From Vanrija pseudolonga (lineage: Eukaryota > Basidiomycota > Tremellomycetes > Trichosporonales > Trichosporonaceae): a stretch of 64,000 nt of DNA. Location of the stretch: the NCBI RefSeq assembly GCF_020906515.1, contig NC_085850.1, forward strand, positions 2,914,001 to 2,978,000, written 5' to 3'. Below, one piece after another: positions 11,751-22,655 of the stretch. A program made the translations under genes and the position numbers. Within the stretch, counting starts at the first letter, position 1; each line of letters begins with the position of its first letter. The notes beneath the pieces were generated by a model that was not told where the DNA came from, ran no database searches, and worked only from the letters and a program-made list of their open reading frames with translations.

Positions 11751-11920
11751 CGCGATGCGGTGTGTTGTCAGGGTGCAGCGCGGCGTGAAGAGGTATACTC
11801 ATATGCACACATATAACTGGGCGGGGAGGGTGTGAATGGACGGCGTAGAGCTGGAGTCGAGCAGTTGTCGTGAGGAGATGCCTGTCCCAGTGAATGTTCA
11901 ACAATGTCAACCAACATGCA

Positions 11921-11925
11921 CATCA
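11921..11925. repeat. Left target-site duplication CATCA
   Basis: The five bases CATCA directly before the 5' LTR recur directly after the 3' LTR (17105-17109), as expected for integrase-made 5-bp duplications. Confidence 0.9.
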
Positions 11926-12049
11926 TGTTGGATTCTAGCCTTACGTAACATTGATTCTGGCCACAGGCCGACGCCGCTCTACATGTGCGTGCGTGCAACT
12001 ATCTTTCTATGCAACCATTCTTCTCTCTACTAGCGTGTAAAACCCAACA
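11926..12049 (+). repeat. 5' LTR (124 bp)
   Basis: Starts TGTTGG and ends CCAACA, a short inverted end repeat with the usual TG...CA termini. Identical by eye to the 3' copy. Confidence 0.95.
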
Positions 12050-12495
12050 GATTAAGAGTCAAACACCTCCGACGCCGTCTACGAGTACGACAGCATCCTC
12101 GGCGACAGCTCCACGCACCAGTACTGCAAGAATCACCACCAGCGACACGTTCCTCGCCCAGGCAGCGAGCTGTGTCAACCGGTGACACAACCAGGCCAAC
12201 AAGGACCACCTAGCCGAGCTCACAGGGCAGCTAGAGTAGCAGTTCTTGCGCGAGGGTGTACCCCCAGCGCGGCCCAACGTCTGCGCGCTAACGGCAACGC
12301 ACGAGACCCAAAACTGCGAGCTCGCCATCGCCGTCGGCGCCGCACCTGTGCGAGACGTTCACACTACCACGCCCCCTGGACGCCCTCCACACAACCTCCA
12401 CCGGGCGTTCACTCAACGTCATCGCCGTCATCCCACAGTCACGTGACCACGTTCCCACGCACACTGCTCAACCTCCACTACTAGAGGAGACCAAC

Positions 12496-15400
12496 ATGAG
12501 CGACCACAGTAACGGCGACCTAGCCAAGGCCACCAAACTCAAAGGCTTTGACAGCTTTGCGAGGTGGCACAAGGATCTCCAGGCCATCGCCTACGAAAAG
12601 GGCTTTCACGCCGCGCTCAACGGCAATGAGAAGGACCCTTACCGCAACCCCAATGCGCCGCGCGACAGCCTCGAGCACGCCGGCACCTCCTTACCAGAGG
12701 GCTCAGCCTTCATCACTCGCCCTGCTCTAGAGGCACGCCGTGAGCGCGAGCGCTCAAAGACGCCGACTCCACCCACCACCGGCGCGTCATCCAGCTCAAG
12801 TACCTCGGGCACAATCACTCGTCTTCAGGCAGCAACGGCGCAGCGCGCTTTAGAGGCCGCACAACAAGCCGCCCAAGCAACCACAGGAGGACAAGAGGTC
12901 ACTGGCGTAGACATGACAGCCATCTCCGTCATCCTAGCCACCACCATGTCCCTCCTCCACGGCGACTCTGTCAAGCCAGAACCCGATGAGGAAGCCCTTA
13001 GCAAGGACGAACGCGACGAGTGGTTCAAGTGGCAAAAGCGCGAGCTCGGCGCACGTGGCGCACTCCTACGCACCGTCGAGCCCCACATCATCTCGGACTA
13101 CGAGCATCTGTGGTACGCCGCAGACATCTTCAAGGCCCTCAAACAGCGCTACCTTTCGGACACCAAGCAGCAGGTGATCCGCATCCGCTCAGCCATGGCC
13201 ACCCTCTTTGTCAAGACCGACGCAAACCTTGAGCAAAAGAAAGCCTACATGACGACCTTTCGCAAGAAGCTCACCGAGCTCGCCGACCTGGGCTCTCCTC
13301 TCACAGAGGATGAACGCGCCCAGATGTTCTACAACGGCATGCCACACGAGCTAGAGGCAACCATCCGCCGCATGGCCACAGACGACAAATGGGAGACCAT
13401 CTCGCGCGTCTACGACAGGTACATCGACTCTGTTAAACGCGATTTGGAGCGCGAAGGCAAGCACGTCGCAGCCAGCGCAAACAAGAAGGACGACAAGGCC
13501 GACGAGGCCAGTACCTCCACTGGCCGTGGCCGCGGCCGCGGACGCGGGCGCGGGCGTGGACGTGGCGGTGCCACCACTGGGCGCACCACGGACACCGACA
13601 CCGGCACCTCCAACAAACCTCCTCGCTGGTGCGCATACCACCACGTTTTCTCACACATGACCAACGATTGCAACCAGAAGGAGTACCACACGGCCGAGAA
13701 TACCAAGGACTCGCCACCTCCTAAGAAGGAGAAGCCCAAGAAGGACGGCGAGGACAAGTCCGGCGCGTCGATCGCCTCATACACGCGTATCCCTGACCAC
13801 CTCGTGTCGTCATACTCCCACGCGCCACCGGCACAGGCAGCTGCTGCCACCCTCTCGGACACGCATGCGCATCTCCTCATCGACTCAGGAGCCAACACCT
13901 CACTCATCGGCGACCGCACGCTGCTCAGCAACATCTGCGCGCTCAAGCGCACCGCCTACTTTGAAATGGGCGGCACTGGTTACCTCATCCCCGCGGATGA
14001 GGTTGGTGACATCATCATCACCACCAGTGACGGATCAGCCACCATCCCAGACGTGCACTACTCCCCCGGCACTGTCCACAACATGATCTCCAAGCGCGTC
14101 TGCAAGGAGGCTGGCTGGACCTTTGACGGAGAAGACACCTGGATGCGCAACGGCGCCGTCAACCTCGAGCTGGACGACAGCCTCAACGCGCGCCCCACGG
14201 CGACACTCCGGCGCCCTCAGCGTGCGCAGGTGGCACCAGTGGACATTGTCCGCGACGACGAAGCTGAACCCGCCAAACCCAAGTACGGCGTTGGCTTTGT
14301 CCTTACCATCCATCGCCACCTCGCCCACATGGGCAAGACTAAGATGATCGAGCTTGCGCGCGCCGGCCTCCTCACCGGCGTGGACCCAGAAGCCCTGGCC
14401 AACTCGGACTACCGGCTGCGTGATTGCCAACACTGTGCAATGCACAAGTCCACCAACCACCCACGCGACCAGCACTCAATGCGCGGCTCTGCCAAGGGTG
14501 AGATGATCCACATGGACCTCACCGGCATGATCTCCAACACGAGCGAGCGTGGCAACCAGTATCTCCTCTGCATGGCAGCAGACTACACTGGAGCCAAGGA
14601 GTACATCCCCCTGCCTAGCAAGTCTGGAGCCCCCATCCTTGCCGCCGTGCGCAGTTTCGTGCGCCGCATTGAGAGGCAGACCGGCATCAAGGTCAAGTGG
14701 ATCCGCTCGGACCAGGGAACGGAGTTCCTCAACGACGGCATGGCCGAGTACTGCGCCGAGGAGGGTATCAATCACCAGACCTCCGCTGTCTACACGCCAG
14801 AGAACAACAGCGTGGCCGAGCGCGCCATCCGCACCATGAAGGAGGGTATCGCCACCCTCCTTGCCGCCGCACCGCACATCCCTGAAGACCTATGGGACTA
14901 CGCCGCCGAGTACCTCGCCGTCTTAATCAACATGGCATCACTCAATGATGACGGCGTATCGGCGTACGAGCTCATGACTGGCCGCAAGCCCCACTTTGAC
15001 AATCTCAAGCCCTTTGGCACCAAGGTGTACGCGCGGCTTGCAAAGGCCAAGGTCAAACACCTCGACACGTTCGAGCGCCCACGATCCGTGCCAGGTTGGC
15101 TTATTGGTATCGACCCACACTGCGCTGGCTGGTGCGTCCTCCTGGAAAACGACCACAGCGTGATCTACACGCGCGACGTACTCGCTGCAGGGGAGCAAGG
15201 ACCAGGAGAACCCATCGCCGCGCCAGACGACATCGAGTACCTCGAAGACGACCCCGACGCCGAGCAGGATGACGTCAATGATGACGACATTGCGCCGCCC
15301 GGTGAAGCCGCTGCCATCATGTACTACGACCAGCCCATGTCCCTCGCCGCTGCCACCGAGGCCTCCGAAGGCGATGACACCATTCCTGTCCACGAGGGCC

Positions 15401-16914
15401 TACGCGGCGCAGAGCGCGAGCAGTGGCGCAAGGCCATGGACGCCGAACTCGCCAACCTGCAGAAGTACGGCACCTACGTTGAGGCAGACCTGCCCGAGGG
15501 ACGCAAACCTCTCTCTGCCAAGTGGGTCCTACGCCGCAAGCGCGACGCCAATGGCAAGATTGTCAAGTACAAGGCACGTCTGGTCGCGCGCGGCTTCATG
15601 CAAGTACCAGGCATCGACTTCGAGGACACGTACGCGCCTGTGAGTCGCATGGGCACTGTACGCCTGTTCTTCAGCACCTGCGCGGCCAAGAAGTTCAACA
15701 TCCGCCAATGCGACGTCGAAGGAGCCTACCTCAACGGCACGCTGGACGTTGAGCTGTACCTCAGCCCTCCAACCGGCGTTGCTGTCAAACCTGGCAAGGT
15801 CCTCATGCTCAAGAAGGCAATCTATGGCCTCAAGCAGTCTGGCCACCACTGGTGGTTGGAGGCCCGCGCCGCCCTGCTCGAGCTCGGCTTTGAGGCCTGC
15901 GAAGACGACTGGGGTTTCTACCGCCGCAAGACCGACGGAGCGCTCGTGACCATCTACGTGGACGACTTCCTCATCGGTACAGCCACCACAAAGCAGGCCG
16001 ACGACATTATCACCGCCCTCCGCAAGCGCTGGACAGTTGTCGACCTGGGCTACCCCTCACAAATGCTCGGCATCCGCGTTGAGAAGCGCGGCGACACCAT
16101 TGCGCTCAACCAGGCCACCTACATTGAGCACATTGCCAAGAAGCACAAGGTGGAGAACTGGAAGACTGGCAAGACATGCCCTCTGCCAACTGCAGGGGAG
16201 CTACCCGGCTCTGAGGACGGCGACGAGCTCAGCGCAACCTTCACCTCCGAGTACAGGACCATGACAGGCGGCGTCCTTTGGACAGCAAGCGTATCACGCC
16301 CAGACATCGCCTACACAGCTGGCTATCTCGCGCGCTTCAACAACAAGCCCACCACAGTTCACCTTGCGACAGCGCGTCGCACCATTGGCTACCTGTGGCA
16401 CACGCGCAACCAGTGGCTTATCCTCGGCAGCGACCCAAAGCAGACCAGGCCTGACGTGTACGCGGACTCGGACCTCGGCGGCTGCGTGGACACACGCCGC
16501 TCTACCACCGGCTACGTCGCATTCTTCCTGGGCTCGCCAATCACATGGCAATCGCGCCGCCAACAGACCACAGCCACGTCCACGACCGAGGCTGAGTACA
16601 TGGCCATCTGCGAAGCTGGCCTAGAAACTGTCTTCCTCCGGCGCATGGCTGAATTTGTGGGCTACCCCCAGGACAAGCCGTCCACCCTGTACGTGGACAA
16701 CACAGGCGCAATCTCGTTGGCAAACAAGCCTACTGCGCACTCGCGCTCAAAGCACATCGAGCGCCGCTACCACAAGATCCGCGACCTGGTCAACACTGGC
16801 CAGTTTGCTTTGCAGCACGTACCCGCCGACAAGCAGATTGCCGACGGCCTCACAAAGGCTTTGAGTGGCCCCATGCAGGCCAAGGCCTGCAAGGATCTCA
16901 AGCTCCGCGCCTGA
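12496..16914 (+). CDS. Copia gag-pol polyprotein (1,472 residues)
   Basis: A single uninterrupted frame encodes gag and pol. In order: a gag-like N-terminal region (to ~residue 330), an Arg/Gly-rich basic stretch and a variant Cys/His knuckle (~335-400), an aspartic protease (DSGANTS, ~460), the pre-integrase zinc region, the integrase core (~670-830), the copia reverse transcriptase (YVDD box, ~1,155) and RNase H at the C-terminus. A single fused frame is usual for many copia elements. It appears whole; activity cannot be judged from sequence alone. Confidence 0.93.
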   Translation: MSDHSNGDLAKATKLKGFDSFARWHKDLQAIAYEKGFHAALNGNEKDPYRNPNAPRDSLEHAGTSLPEGSAFITRPALEARRERERSKTPTPPTTGASSSSSTSGTITRLQAATAQRALEAAQQAAQATTGGQEVTGVDMTAISVILATTMSLLHGDSVKPEPDEEALSKDERDEWFKWQKRELGARGALLRTVEPHIISDYEHLWYAADIFKALKQRYLSDTKQQVIRIRSAMATLFVKTDANLEQKKAYMTTFRKKLTELADLGSPLTEDERAQMFYNGMPHELEATIRRMATDDKWETISRVYDRYIDSVKRDLEREGKHVAASANKKDDKADEASTSTGRGRGRGRGRGRGRGGATTGRTTDTDTGTSNKPPRWCAYHHVFSHMTNDCNQKEYHTAENTKDSPPPKKEKPKKDGEDKSGASIASYTRIPDHLVSSYSHAPPAQAAAATLSDTHAHLLIDSGANTSLIGDRTLLSNICALKRTAYFEMGGTGYLIPADEVGDIIITTSDGSATIPDVHYSPGTVHNMISKRVCKEAGWTFDGEDTWMRNGAVNLELDDSLNARPTATLRRPQRAQVAPVDIVRDDEAEPAKPKYGVGFVLTIHRHLAHMGKTKMIELARAGLLTGVDPEALANSDYRLRDCQHCAMHKSTNHPRDQHSMRGSAKGEMIHMDLTGMISNTSERGNQYLLCMAADYTGAKEYIPLPSKSGAPILAAVRSFVRRIERQTGIKVKWIRSDQGTEFLNDGMAEYCAEEGINHQTSAVYTPENNSVAERAIRTMKEGIATLLAAAPHIPEDLWDYAAEYLAVLINMASLNDDGVSAYELMTGRKPHFDNLKPFGTKVYARLAKAKVKHLDTFERPRSVPGWLIGIDPHCAGWCVLLENDHSVIYTRDVLAAGEQGPGEPIAAPDDIEYLEDDPDAEQDDVNDDDIAPPGEAAAIMYYDQPMSLAAATEASEGDDTIPVHEGLRGAEREQWRKAMDAELANLQKYGTYVEADLPEGRKPLSAKWVLRRKRDANGKIVKYKARLVARGFMQVPGIDFEDTYAPVSRMGTVRLFFSTCAAKKFNIRQCDVEGAYLNGTLDVELYLSPPTGVAVKPGKVLMLKKAIYGLKQSGHHWWLEARAALLELGFEACEDDWGFYRRKTDGALVTIYVDDFLIGTATTKQADDIITALRKRWTVVDLGYPSQMLGIRVEKRGDTIALNQATYIEHIAKKHKVENWKTGKTCPLPTAGELPGSEDGDELSATFTSEYRTMTGGVLWTASVSRPDIAYTAGYLARFNNKPTTVHLATARRTIGYLWHTRNQWLILGSDPKQTRPDVYADSDLGGCVDTRRSTTGYVAFFLGSPITWQSRRQQTTATSTTEAEYMAICEAGLETVFLRRMAEFVGYPQDKPSTLYVDNTGAISLANKPTAHSRSKHIERRYHKIRDLVNTGQFALQHVPADKQIADGLTKALSGPMQAKACKDLKLRA

Positions 16915-16980
16915 AACCAGCAGACCTCCGCACGACAGCCCGCTCGCGCAAACTGATCGCGACGAGACGTCCGAGGGGAG

Positions 16981-17104
16981 TGTTGGATTCTAGCCTTACG
17001 TAACATTGATTCTGGCCACAGGCCGACGCCGCTCTACATGTGCGTGCGTGCAACTATCTTTCTATGCAACCATTCTTCTCTCTACTAGCGTGTAAAACCC
17101 AACA
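16981..17104 (+). repeat. 3' LTR (124 bp)
   Basis: Same sequence as 11926-12049, preceded by a purine-rich tract ending GAGGGGAG and followed by the CATCA duplication. Confidence 0.95.
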
Positions 17105-17109
17105 CATCA
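17105..17109. repeat. Right target-site duplication CATCA
   Basis: Matches 11921-11925 exactly. Confidence 0.9.
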
Positions 17110-17161
17110 GTATGCTCGCGCGCTCCATCCTGCCACACACACACACCCAAGCTGTGCGCCC

Positions 17162-17166
17162 AAAAA
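17162..17166 (-). terminator. RNA polymerase III T-run terminator
   Basis: Five A on the plus strand, so five T on the minus strand, seven bases downstream of the tRNA-Leu 3' end: a standard Pol III stop. Confidence 0.7.
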
Positions 17167-17172
17167 CACACA

Positions 17173-17287
17173 TGATGAGAGTGGGGTTCGAACCCACGAT
17201 AGCTAACGCAATGGAATCTGGCTTCCGGCCGGAAGAAGTGCACGCAACACTTGACTCCACCCCCTTTGACCACTCGGGCATCTCACC
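17173..17287 (-). tRNA. tRNA-Leu(CAA): tRNA-Leu(CAA) with intron
   Basis: On the minus strand, the acceptor arm GGTGAGA pairs with TCTCATC (one G-U), followed by discriminator A. The D arm has CCC/GGG around GAGTGGTCAAA. The anticodon stem GTGGA pairs with TCCAT, with anticodon CAA at 17251-17253. A 33-nt intron (17217-17249) sits one base after the anticodon, the canonical place. A class II variable arm (13 nt) and a T arm GTGGG-TTCGAAC-CCCAC follow. tRNA-Leu(CAA) is an intron-bearing species in many fungi. The CCA end is not encoded, as expected. Confidence 0.93.
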
Positions 17288-17909
17288 GGGCTGCGCGCCG
17301 CGTACGCGGTGGGGTGCCGCGGGCAGGGTTCGGACGCTTGTAAGGCCATAATAGGCTGGACATGGCGGCGGTGCGAGCGCCGTCGCGTGCGCGTGCGGGG
17401 TCATCTCGGTGCGAGGTGGCGCCACGCCGGCTCGCGTGGCGCTGTGGCGTGTGTGTGCCACTCGTCTGAGGATCTGAATAGTTGTTTCACGAGGGCGTGG
17501 AGTTGATGTTTGTTCACTTTGGATCTATGTGCGGCCTGTTTGTCGACGCCCAATGCGTCATTACGGACGGACAAGGAGAGCCTTCCCTCTACGCTGTTGT
17601 CGACACCGAGATGACTTGCGGCCGTTAACATGGCTCTGATCCTCCACCCTGCCACACTCTTGCCCTCGCGTCCTCGTCGACTCTGTACAACTGCATAGAC
17701 ATTTCTTCTTTACTTCTGTTACTTCTGTTCACAACATGCTTGTTCTGCTTCTTCGCTACACACAATACTCCCTTCAACCCTTGCTACCTCCCCCCTCACC
17801 CGCTCGACTTTCCGAAAGGACAACTTGAGAACGCAACGCCCGGGATGTGCGGAACGAGACTCTATGACGCGACGGTGACTATGCGTGGTGGTGGTCGGGG
17901 GACAGGTGC
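17288..17909. other. Intergenic, tRNA-Leu upstream flank
   Basis: 622 bp between the tRNA 5' end and the 3' end of the Cys-rich gene. I see no coding region or repeat in it. Confidence 0.45.
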
Positions 17910-19008
17910 TTAGACGTGGAGGTTGGACTTGGGCTTGTTCTTCTCAGCCTTGGCGTTCTTCTTGGCCTCCTTGTGAAGCTTGGTAATGCTCTTCTTCCAG
18001 TTGACTGGCGCGTGTCAGCGGGGTGTGGGAGTGTGGGTGTGGAAGGGGAGCTGGGATGGGCCGGCGGCAGTACGGGCAGCACGGGAGGGCAGCACTGGAC
18101 GACAGACCCGGACAAGGCCGGCCGCGCCAGCGTGTCCTGCTGCTCCTGCCCTGGTGCCCATTGTCCGAGTCGAACAGCACGAGTGTGGGGAACTTGCCCA
18201 ATTCAGGGCACCCGGTCGGCTATTTGCCTCCGCTCGTACCCCGTTGGCTCGTTGTCCAGGGGTCGAGCGTGGGACGAGGGCCAGCATGCCCAACAAGGCT
18301 AGCGACGACGCAGGCAGCATGCCCAAGGATGGGAGAGCATGGGCAGGCGTGACGATGGGGGACCCGTGGGGGATGCCAGTGGCCACGCCGTTATCAATGG
18401 CCAGGGCGGCGCGTCGTCGTGCGAGCAGAGCCAGGTGGGATACAACAACAATAATACTCACAGCACTGCTTGCACTCGTTGTTGGCGTGCGCCTTGCACA
18501 CGTACGAGTTGTCCTTGGCGTTCTTGTAGTACGCGGGGAGGTCGAGGGGCGCGCGGGGCATTGGGTCAAAGCCCATGACGGCGTCGTTGTCTGGTGCATG
18601 GGTCAGTGACGTCGGTGGTGGTGGTGGGGGTCGCGCGAGCGAGCGAGCCGACCCGGCTCACTCGCTCACGCATCACGCCAGAACTCACCCTCACGACCGT
18701 CGAAGCCGCATGGCTCGCAGACCTCCTTGCCGTGCTCGCAGAAGAGAGCGTCGTTGATCTCGACTGGAAGTGTCAGTGGTGGGTTGCGGCGCGGTAGGTC
18801 CGTCACCCTCAACACTCACTGGACGCGGTGGAGCTGGGGCAGTGTCAGCGAGTGAACGGCGTGATGGATGCGGCACGGAAGGGGGGATAGCAGCTGCGCA
18901 CGGCCGCGTGCGGCGGGGGCGAGCGCGTCACGGCTAGCTAGGTGGGGGAGGGGGAGGGGGGATGCTCATTGCCACTCACTCAGCGGGCGAGGTACCGAGG
19001 GCGTCCAT
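17910..19008 (-). CDS. Small Cys-rich protein, conserved fungal type
   Basis: Five exons on the minus strand (18980-19008, 18820-18833, 18689-18763, 18462-18590, 17910-18004) join in phase to 113 residues. The start reads MDALGTSPADSTASIEINDA. Three cysteine-containing stretches follow: FCEHGKEVCEPCGFDGRE, then VCKAHANNECKQC and FNWKKS. The C..H....C..C spacing repeated twice looks like one or two small zinc-binding modules, as in MYND-like fingers, but no textbook finger matches exactly. The C-terminus is lysine-rich (KLHKEAKKNAKAEKNKPK). I recall similar short proteins in other tremellomycetes without assigned function. Exon 2 is only 14 nt; the last intron is 457 nt. Confidence 0.65.
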
Positions 19009-19721
19009 GTTGATGTTGCGAGGGGTGTGGGCTGGGCTGGGCTACGAGGTGGTGGGCTACTACTTGGCTGTGGGGGCTGCTTTGTCACTTGAGAGTGAGT
19101 GGATGAAGGAGACAGAGCGAGTCGATCCGGATGACGGTTATATAGGTGGCCGCTGGGGTGGGTGAGGTGGGTGTGGGTGGGCGCGCACGGCGGGTGTTGC
19201 CGTGCGTGTGCGTGTGCTTGTGCTTGTGCTGTCCTGCTGTCCTGTCCCACTCTGTCCCACCCGTCATGCCGCGCTAGAACATGCTCCTCGTGCTGTCGTT
19301 GGCTGCTGCAGTCGCAGTCGTTCGAGTTAACAAGCCCCCCCACCCACCAAGACACCTTGTTCATGTGACCACCTCATCGACCACCCACCCGGGCTTTAAG
19401 TGGAACCCGCCACAACAACGCCCCGAGGTGGGGCCCACTTAATGAACCTTGGCCTCGAGCCCTGCTTCCCCAGTGCTTTGTCTTGATGACGTACGCAGTG
19501 ACACTGCGATCGCGTGAATGACCTGCAAGTGCAGGCGCGTAGGGCATGTGTGACATGCATGGTGGTGATATGGCGGTAGTAGGTGCAGTGTAGGTGTGGG
19601 TGTGCTCGCCCATCGCGCGCAACTCGCTCGAACGCACCCCTGCGCGCGTCGTCTACGCTTCGTGTACGCTTCGTCGCGCCCCTCGCCCCGTTGGCCGTGG
19701 CCCGCTCGTCCGCGGCCCCCG
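19009..19721. other. Intergenic, promoter of Cys-rich gene
   Basis: 713 bp with (GT)n-like stretches near 19195-19230. This is the upstream region of the Cys-rich gene and the 3' flank of the L2HGDH-like gene. No gene is seen. Confidence 0.45.
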
Positions 19722-21519
19722 CTACAGCTCCCACCCCTCTGCGAGCTTCTCGGCACCCGCCGCCTCGTTCCACACCTCGCGGCGCACGAGGCGCGCGACA
19801 TACTCGCCGGCGGCAAGGCTGCTAGTCAGGCCGGGACTAGCAAAGCCCATGAGCTCGACGAGGCCGCGGCGCTCGGGCGCGTGGCGGACGACAAAGTCGA
19901 AGAAGCCTGCGCCCGGCGGGCGGATGTTGGGCCGGAAGCCGGCATAGTCGGGGGTCAGGCGCGACGCGTCCACGCCGGGCAGGTACTCGCGCGCCGCGCG
20001 CCCAATCGCCTCGAGCTGCGCCTCGGACGCGGCGAGGTGCGACGTCCAGTAGTCGGGGTTGGCGCGCGAGTCGGCGTCCGTCCCGAGCGGCTCGGCGTCC
20101 GGCCCGAAGCGCACGTTGCCGTCGAGGTCGAGCGTCTGGGAGGGTGTCAGCGGCAGTGGAGGGGCGAGGGCTCACCAGGTGGGTGCCGAGGTGGTCGAGT
20201 GTGCGGCCGGGGCACGGGTAGATGAGCCGCTGGATATTGGAGACACCGGGGCCCTTGTAGGACATGTAGTTGCCTGCGGTGTGAGCGGAGTGATGGGGGA
20301 GGGGGGGGGGGGGAGGGGTCGGTCCAACGTAGGCGTGCTGGGATGCCACGCACGCGCTCCCGAAGAAGCCCAGTCCAGCTGCCAGCGAGCAACATGTGCA
20401 AGCTCAAGCCTTGACGAAGAAGCGCAGTTGTCGCTCCAGGCCTGTGCAGCCTACTGGCTCCCTCGCAGGCTCCGCCTGCTCGCGCACTCACCCTTCGAGA
20501 TCCACATCCCGAGCCTCTCTTTCTCCGGCACGAGGTTCTCTGTCAAGCTGAGGCAGTTGAGCCCAGCGGCGTCGATGACAACGTCGGCGCGCACGGCCTC
20601 AACCTCGCCCTTCTCGCCCTCTGGGATGCCTTCCCAGCCAGTTTCGAGCTGGACGACCCAGCCGGGCCCGTTCTCTTCGCGGTCGACCCGCACCACGCGC
20701 GTGCCGGGCACGACTACGCCCTCGCCGCGCTCGTAGTCGCGGCCACCGCTCAAGCCGACGCCGACGCCTGGCGCAGCGGCAAGATAATCCTCCTCTTCGA
20801 TCTCGCGCGCGAGCGAGTCGACGAGCCCGGCGGAATCGACAATGCCCGTATCGGGCACGTACAGCGCCGCGCACACGTCCGGAGAGAGATCAGGCTCCAT
20901 CTCCCGCGCCTCGTCGCCGGACAGGAAGTACGCCGGGATCACGCTGTTCGGCGAGCGCGCCGACACCTCCCCGCCTGTCGAGAAGGACGGGTGCTGCGTG
21001 TGCTCGTTCAGCTGGTCGAGGTACGGGATCTGGTGCTTGTCCGTGGCCACGATGAGCTGCGTGGGTCAGCGGGAGGGGGCGGACCAAGGGGGGCGTTACC
21101 CACCTTGCCGGTCTTGCGGTGCCGGATGTCCAGCGCCGCGGCGCGCTTGTACAGCAGGTCGCGGCCGCGGATGCAGAAGCGCGACTTGAGCGAGCCGACG
21201 GGGTAGTAGATGCCCGAGTGGATGACTTCGGAGTTGCGGGCGCTGGGGCGGGGGGGTCAGCATTGCCGGACGTTCTGGTGCTGCACCCACGTCGTCTCTT
21301 GTCCCAGCTACTCCGTCAGCACTTGTTATCCCTCCGCGCGCGACTCACAAGTCCCCGCCGCTCGACGACAAACGTCGTCCGGTCCCGGCCAGCAGTGTTC
21401 ACCAAGCCAGCAGCGACGCTGAGCCCGACGACGCCGCCGCCCACGACGAGGTGGTCGACGCTCGTACTGGGCGCCTTGAAGGGGTATGCGGTGCGCAGGC
21501 GCGCGGCGTACGATGCCAT
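19722..21519 (-). CDS. L2HGDH: L-2-hydroxyglutarate dehydrogenase, FAD-dependent
   Basis: Six exons (21349-21519, 21291-21307, 21104-21242, 20492-21056, 20176-20273, 19722-20135) give 467 residues. The enzyme oxidises L-2-hydroxyglutarate to 2-oxoglutarate with FAD, normally in mitochondria. The Rossmann motif VVGGGVVGLSVAAGL lies at residues ~24-38. The family signature GQETTARNSEVIHSGIYYP (~59-77) is only restored when a 17-nt micro-exon (21291-21307) is included. Further landmarks are FCIRGRDLLY, PGVSNIQRLIYPCPG, GTHLTLDLDGNVRFGPDAE and a final GFASPGLTSSLAAGEYVA. The N-terminal ~20 residues (SYAARLRTAYPFKAP) could be a mitochondrial presequence. All phases fit. Confidence 0.88.
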
Positions 21520-22655
21520 TGTGATATGGTGTTGTGGGAGCAGCAGCAGCGACCTTGCCGGTCGTTGGGCGCGGACTCGACTTTATCGAGTTGGTGATGG
21601 GCGGGGCGGGGTAACTCTGGTCCGCGGGCCGCTGGGTGCCGATCGGCTGTAAGCGGACGCGGTCGGCGAGCGCCTCGCTGCCAAGTTAGCGATAGCTCAT
21701 GGCAGCGGCGTGTGGGTGTGCGTGAGTGGCATGCTGCGGGGTGCTGCAGAGTCTGTTCGAACGGCGGAAAGGCATAGAGGGAGGAGAGCGCTGTCGACGA
21801 GGTGAGGCGACGGCTGCGATGGTGGCATCGGCAGCGTGCCCCGCTCACCTTGCTGGCGCCCTTGTTCGGTGGATGCACGGCTCACTTGCTCGTGTGCCAT
21901 GAGTTGTGACGCTATGCATGCTCTAGCGTAGCGAGACATTGACTAGGCATAAGTGAGTGGGCATGACACGGTGGTTTGCACACGGCGGATCGGCGCCGCA
22001 CCACATCGACTAAGTCTGACGGACTTGGTGTTACATCGCTGCCAGTGGTGCTGCTCCAGTGCATCCATCCAGCTGCATCCAGCCCCACCTGCCTTCCTGC
22101 CTGGCTGCACGTTTCATCCTCACCTCTCACGACGGGGCGATGCTCCTCGGCGTCTTGGTACGCCACGACGCAGCACCGCAAAGTGACCACTATCAGCTAT
22201 CGATAAGTCGGACATGCACTGGGTCTACACCGCCATTGTAATAATGGCACAGCCTAGTGGTGCAGTGGGTGTCGTGAGCAGTGGGTCACAGTCGGCGCAC
22301 CACCCCAGGGCCAACCACCCCACCCCGCGTCTCAACCCCTCGCCGCTGGCGCGGATAAGACTTGCATTTCAGCACTGCCCATCTTCCCCGCGGGCTCACG
22401 ACGCCTAAATGCCCGCGAGCCCTCATGATCGCCCGCGCATGGCCGTCTTCAGCTCTCATGCCTGGGTGGAATGTGGATAGCGCTGACGAGCAAGACAGCC
22501 GGCAGCACGAATGGGGTGCTAGGCAGGTGCAGTGCAAGTGAGGTAGGGGCACTCACATGACGGCTGCTGGAACGGAGTGGGGTACATAACGAGCACGCAC
22601 TTGGGTTGCCTTGGCTGACTGACCTCTTCTTCGACTGACGACCCCATCTGTTACA
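21520..22655. promoter_or_regulatory. Divergent intergenic, L2HGDH / tetraspan 1
   Basis: 1,136 bp upstream of both the minus-strand dehydrogenase and the plus-strand first member of the membrane-protein array. It must hold both promoters. No coding region is supported. Confidence 0.5.

Larger units (their letters stand above)
11926..17104 (+). mobile_element. Ty1/copia LTR retrotransposon, looks whole
   Basis: A 5,179-bp element bounded by 124-bp LTRs and a 5-bp target duplication (CATCA). Parts: 5' LTR 11926-12049, leader 12050-12495, one long gag-pol frame 12496-16914, a purine-rich tract (about 16972-16980) and 3' LTR 16981-17104. Domain order protease, integrase, reverse transcriptase, RNase H marks the Ty1/copia (Pseudoviridae) superfamily. 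The two LTRs are identical by eye, so the insertion is recent. No breaks are evident. A tRNA-Leu gene ends 68 bp beyond the 3' LTR. Confidence 0.95.
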
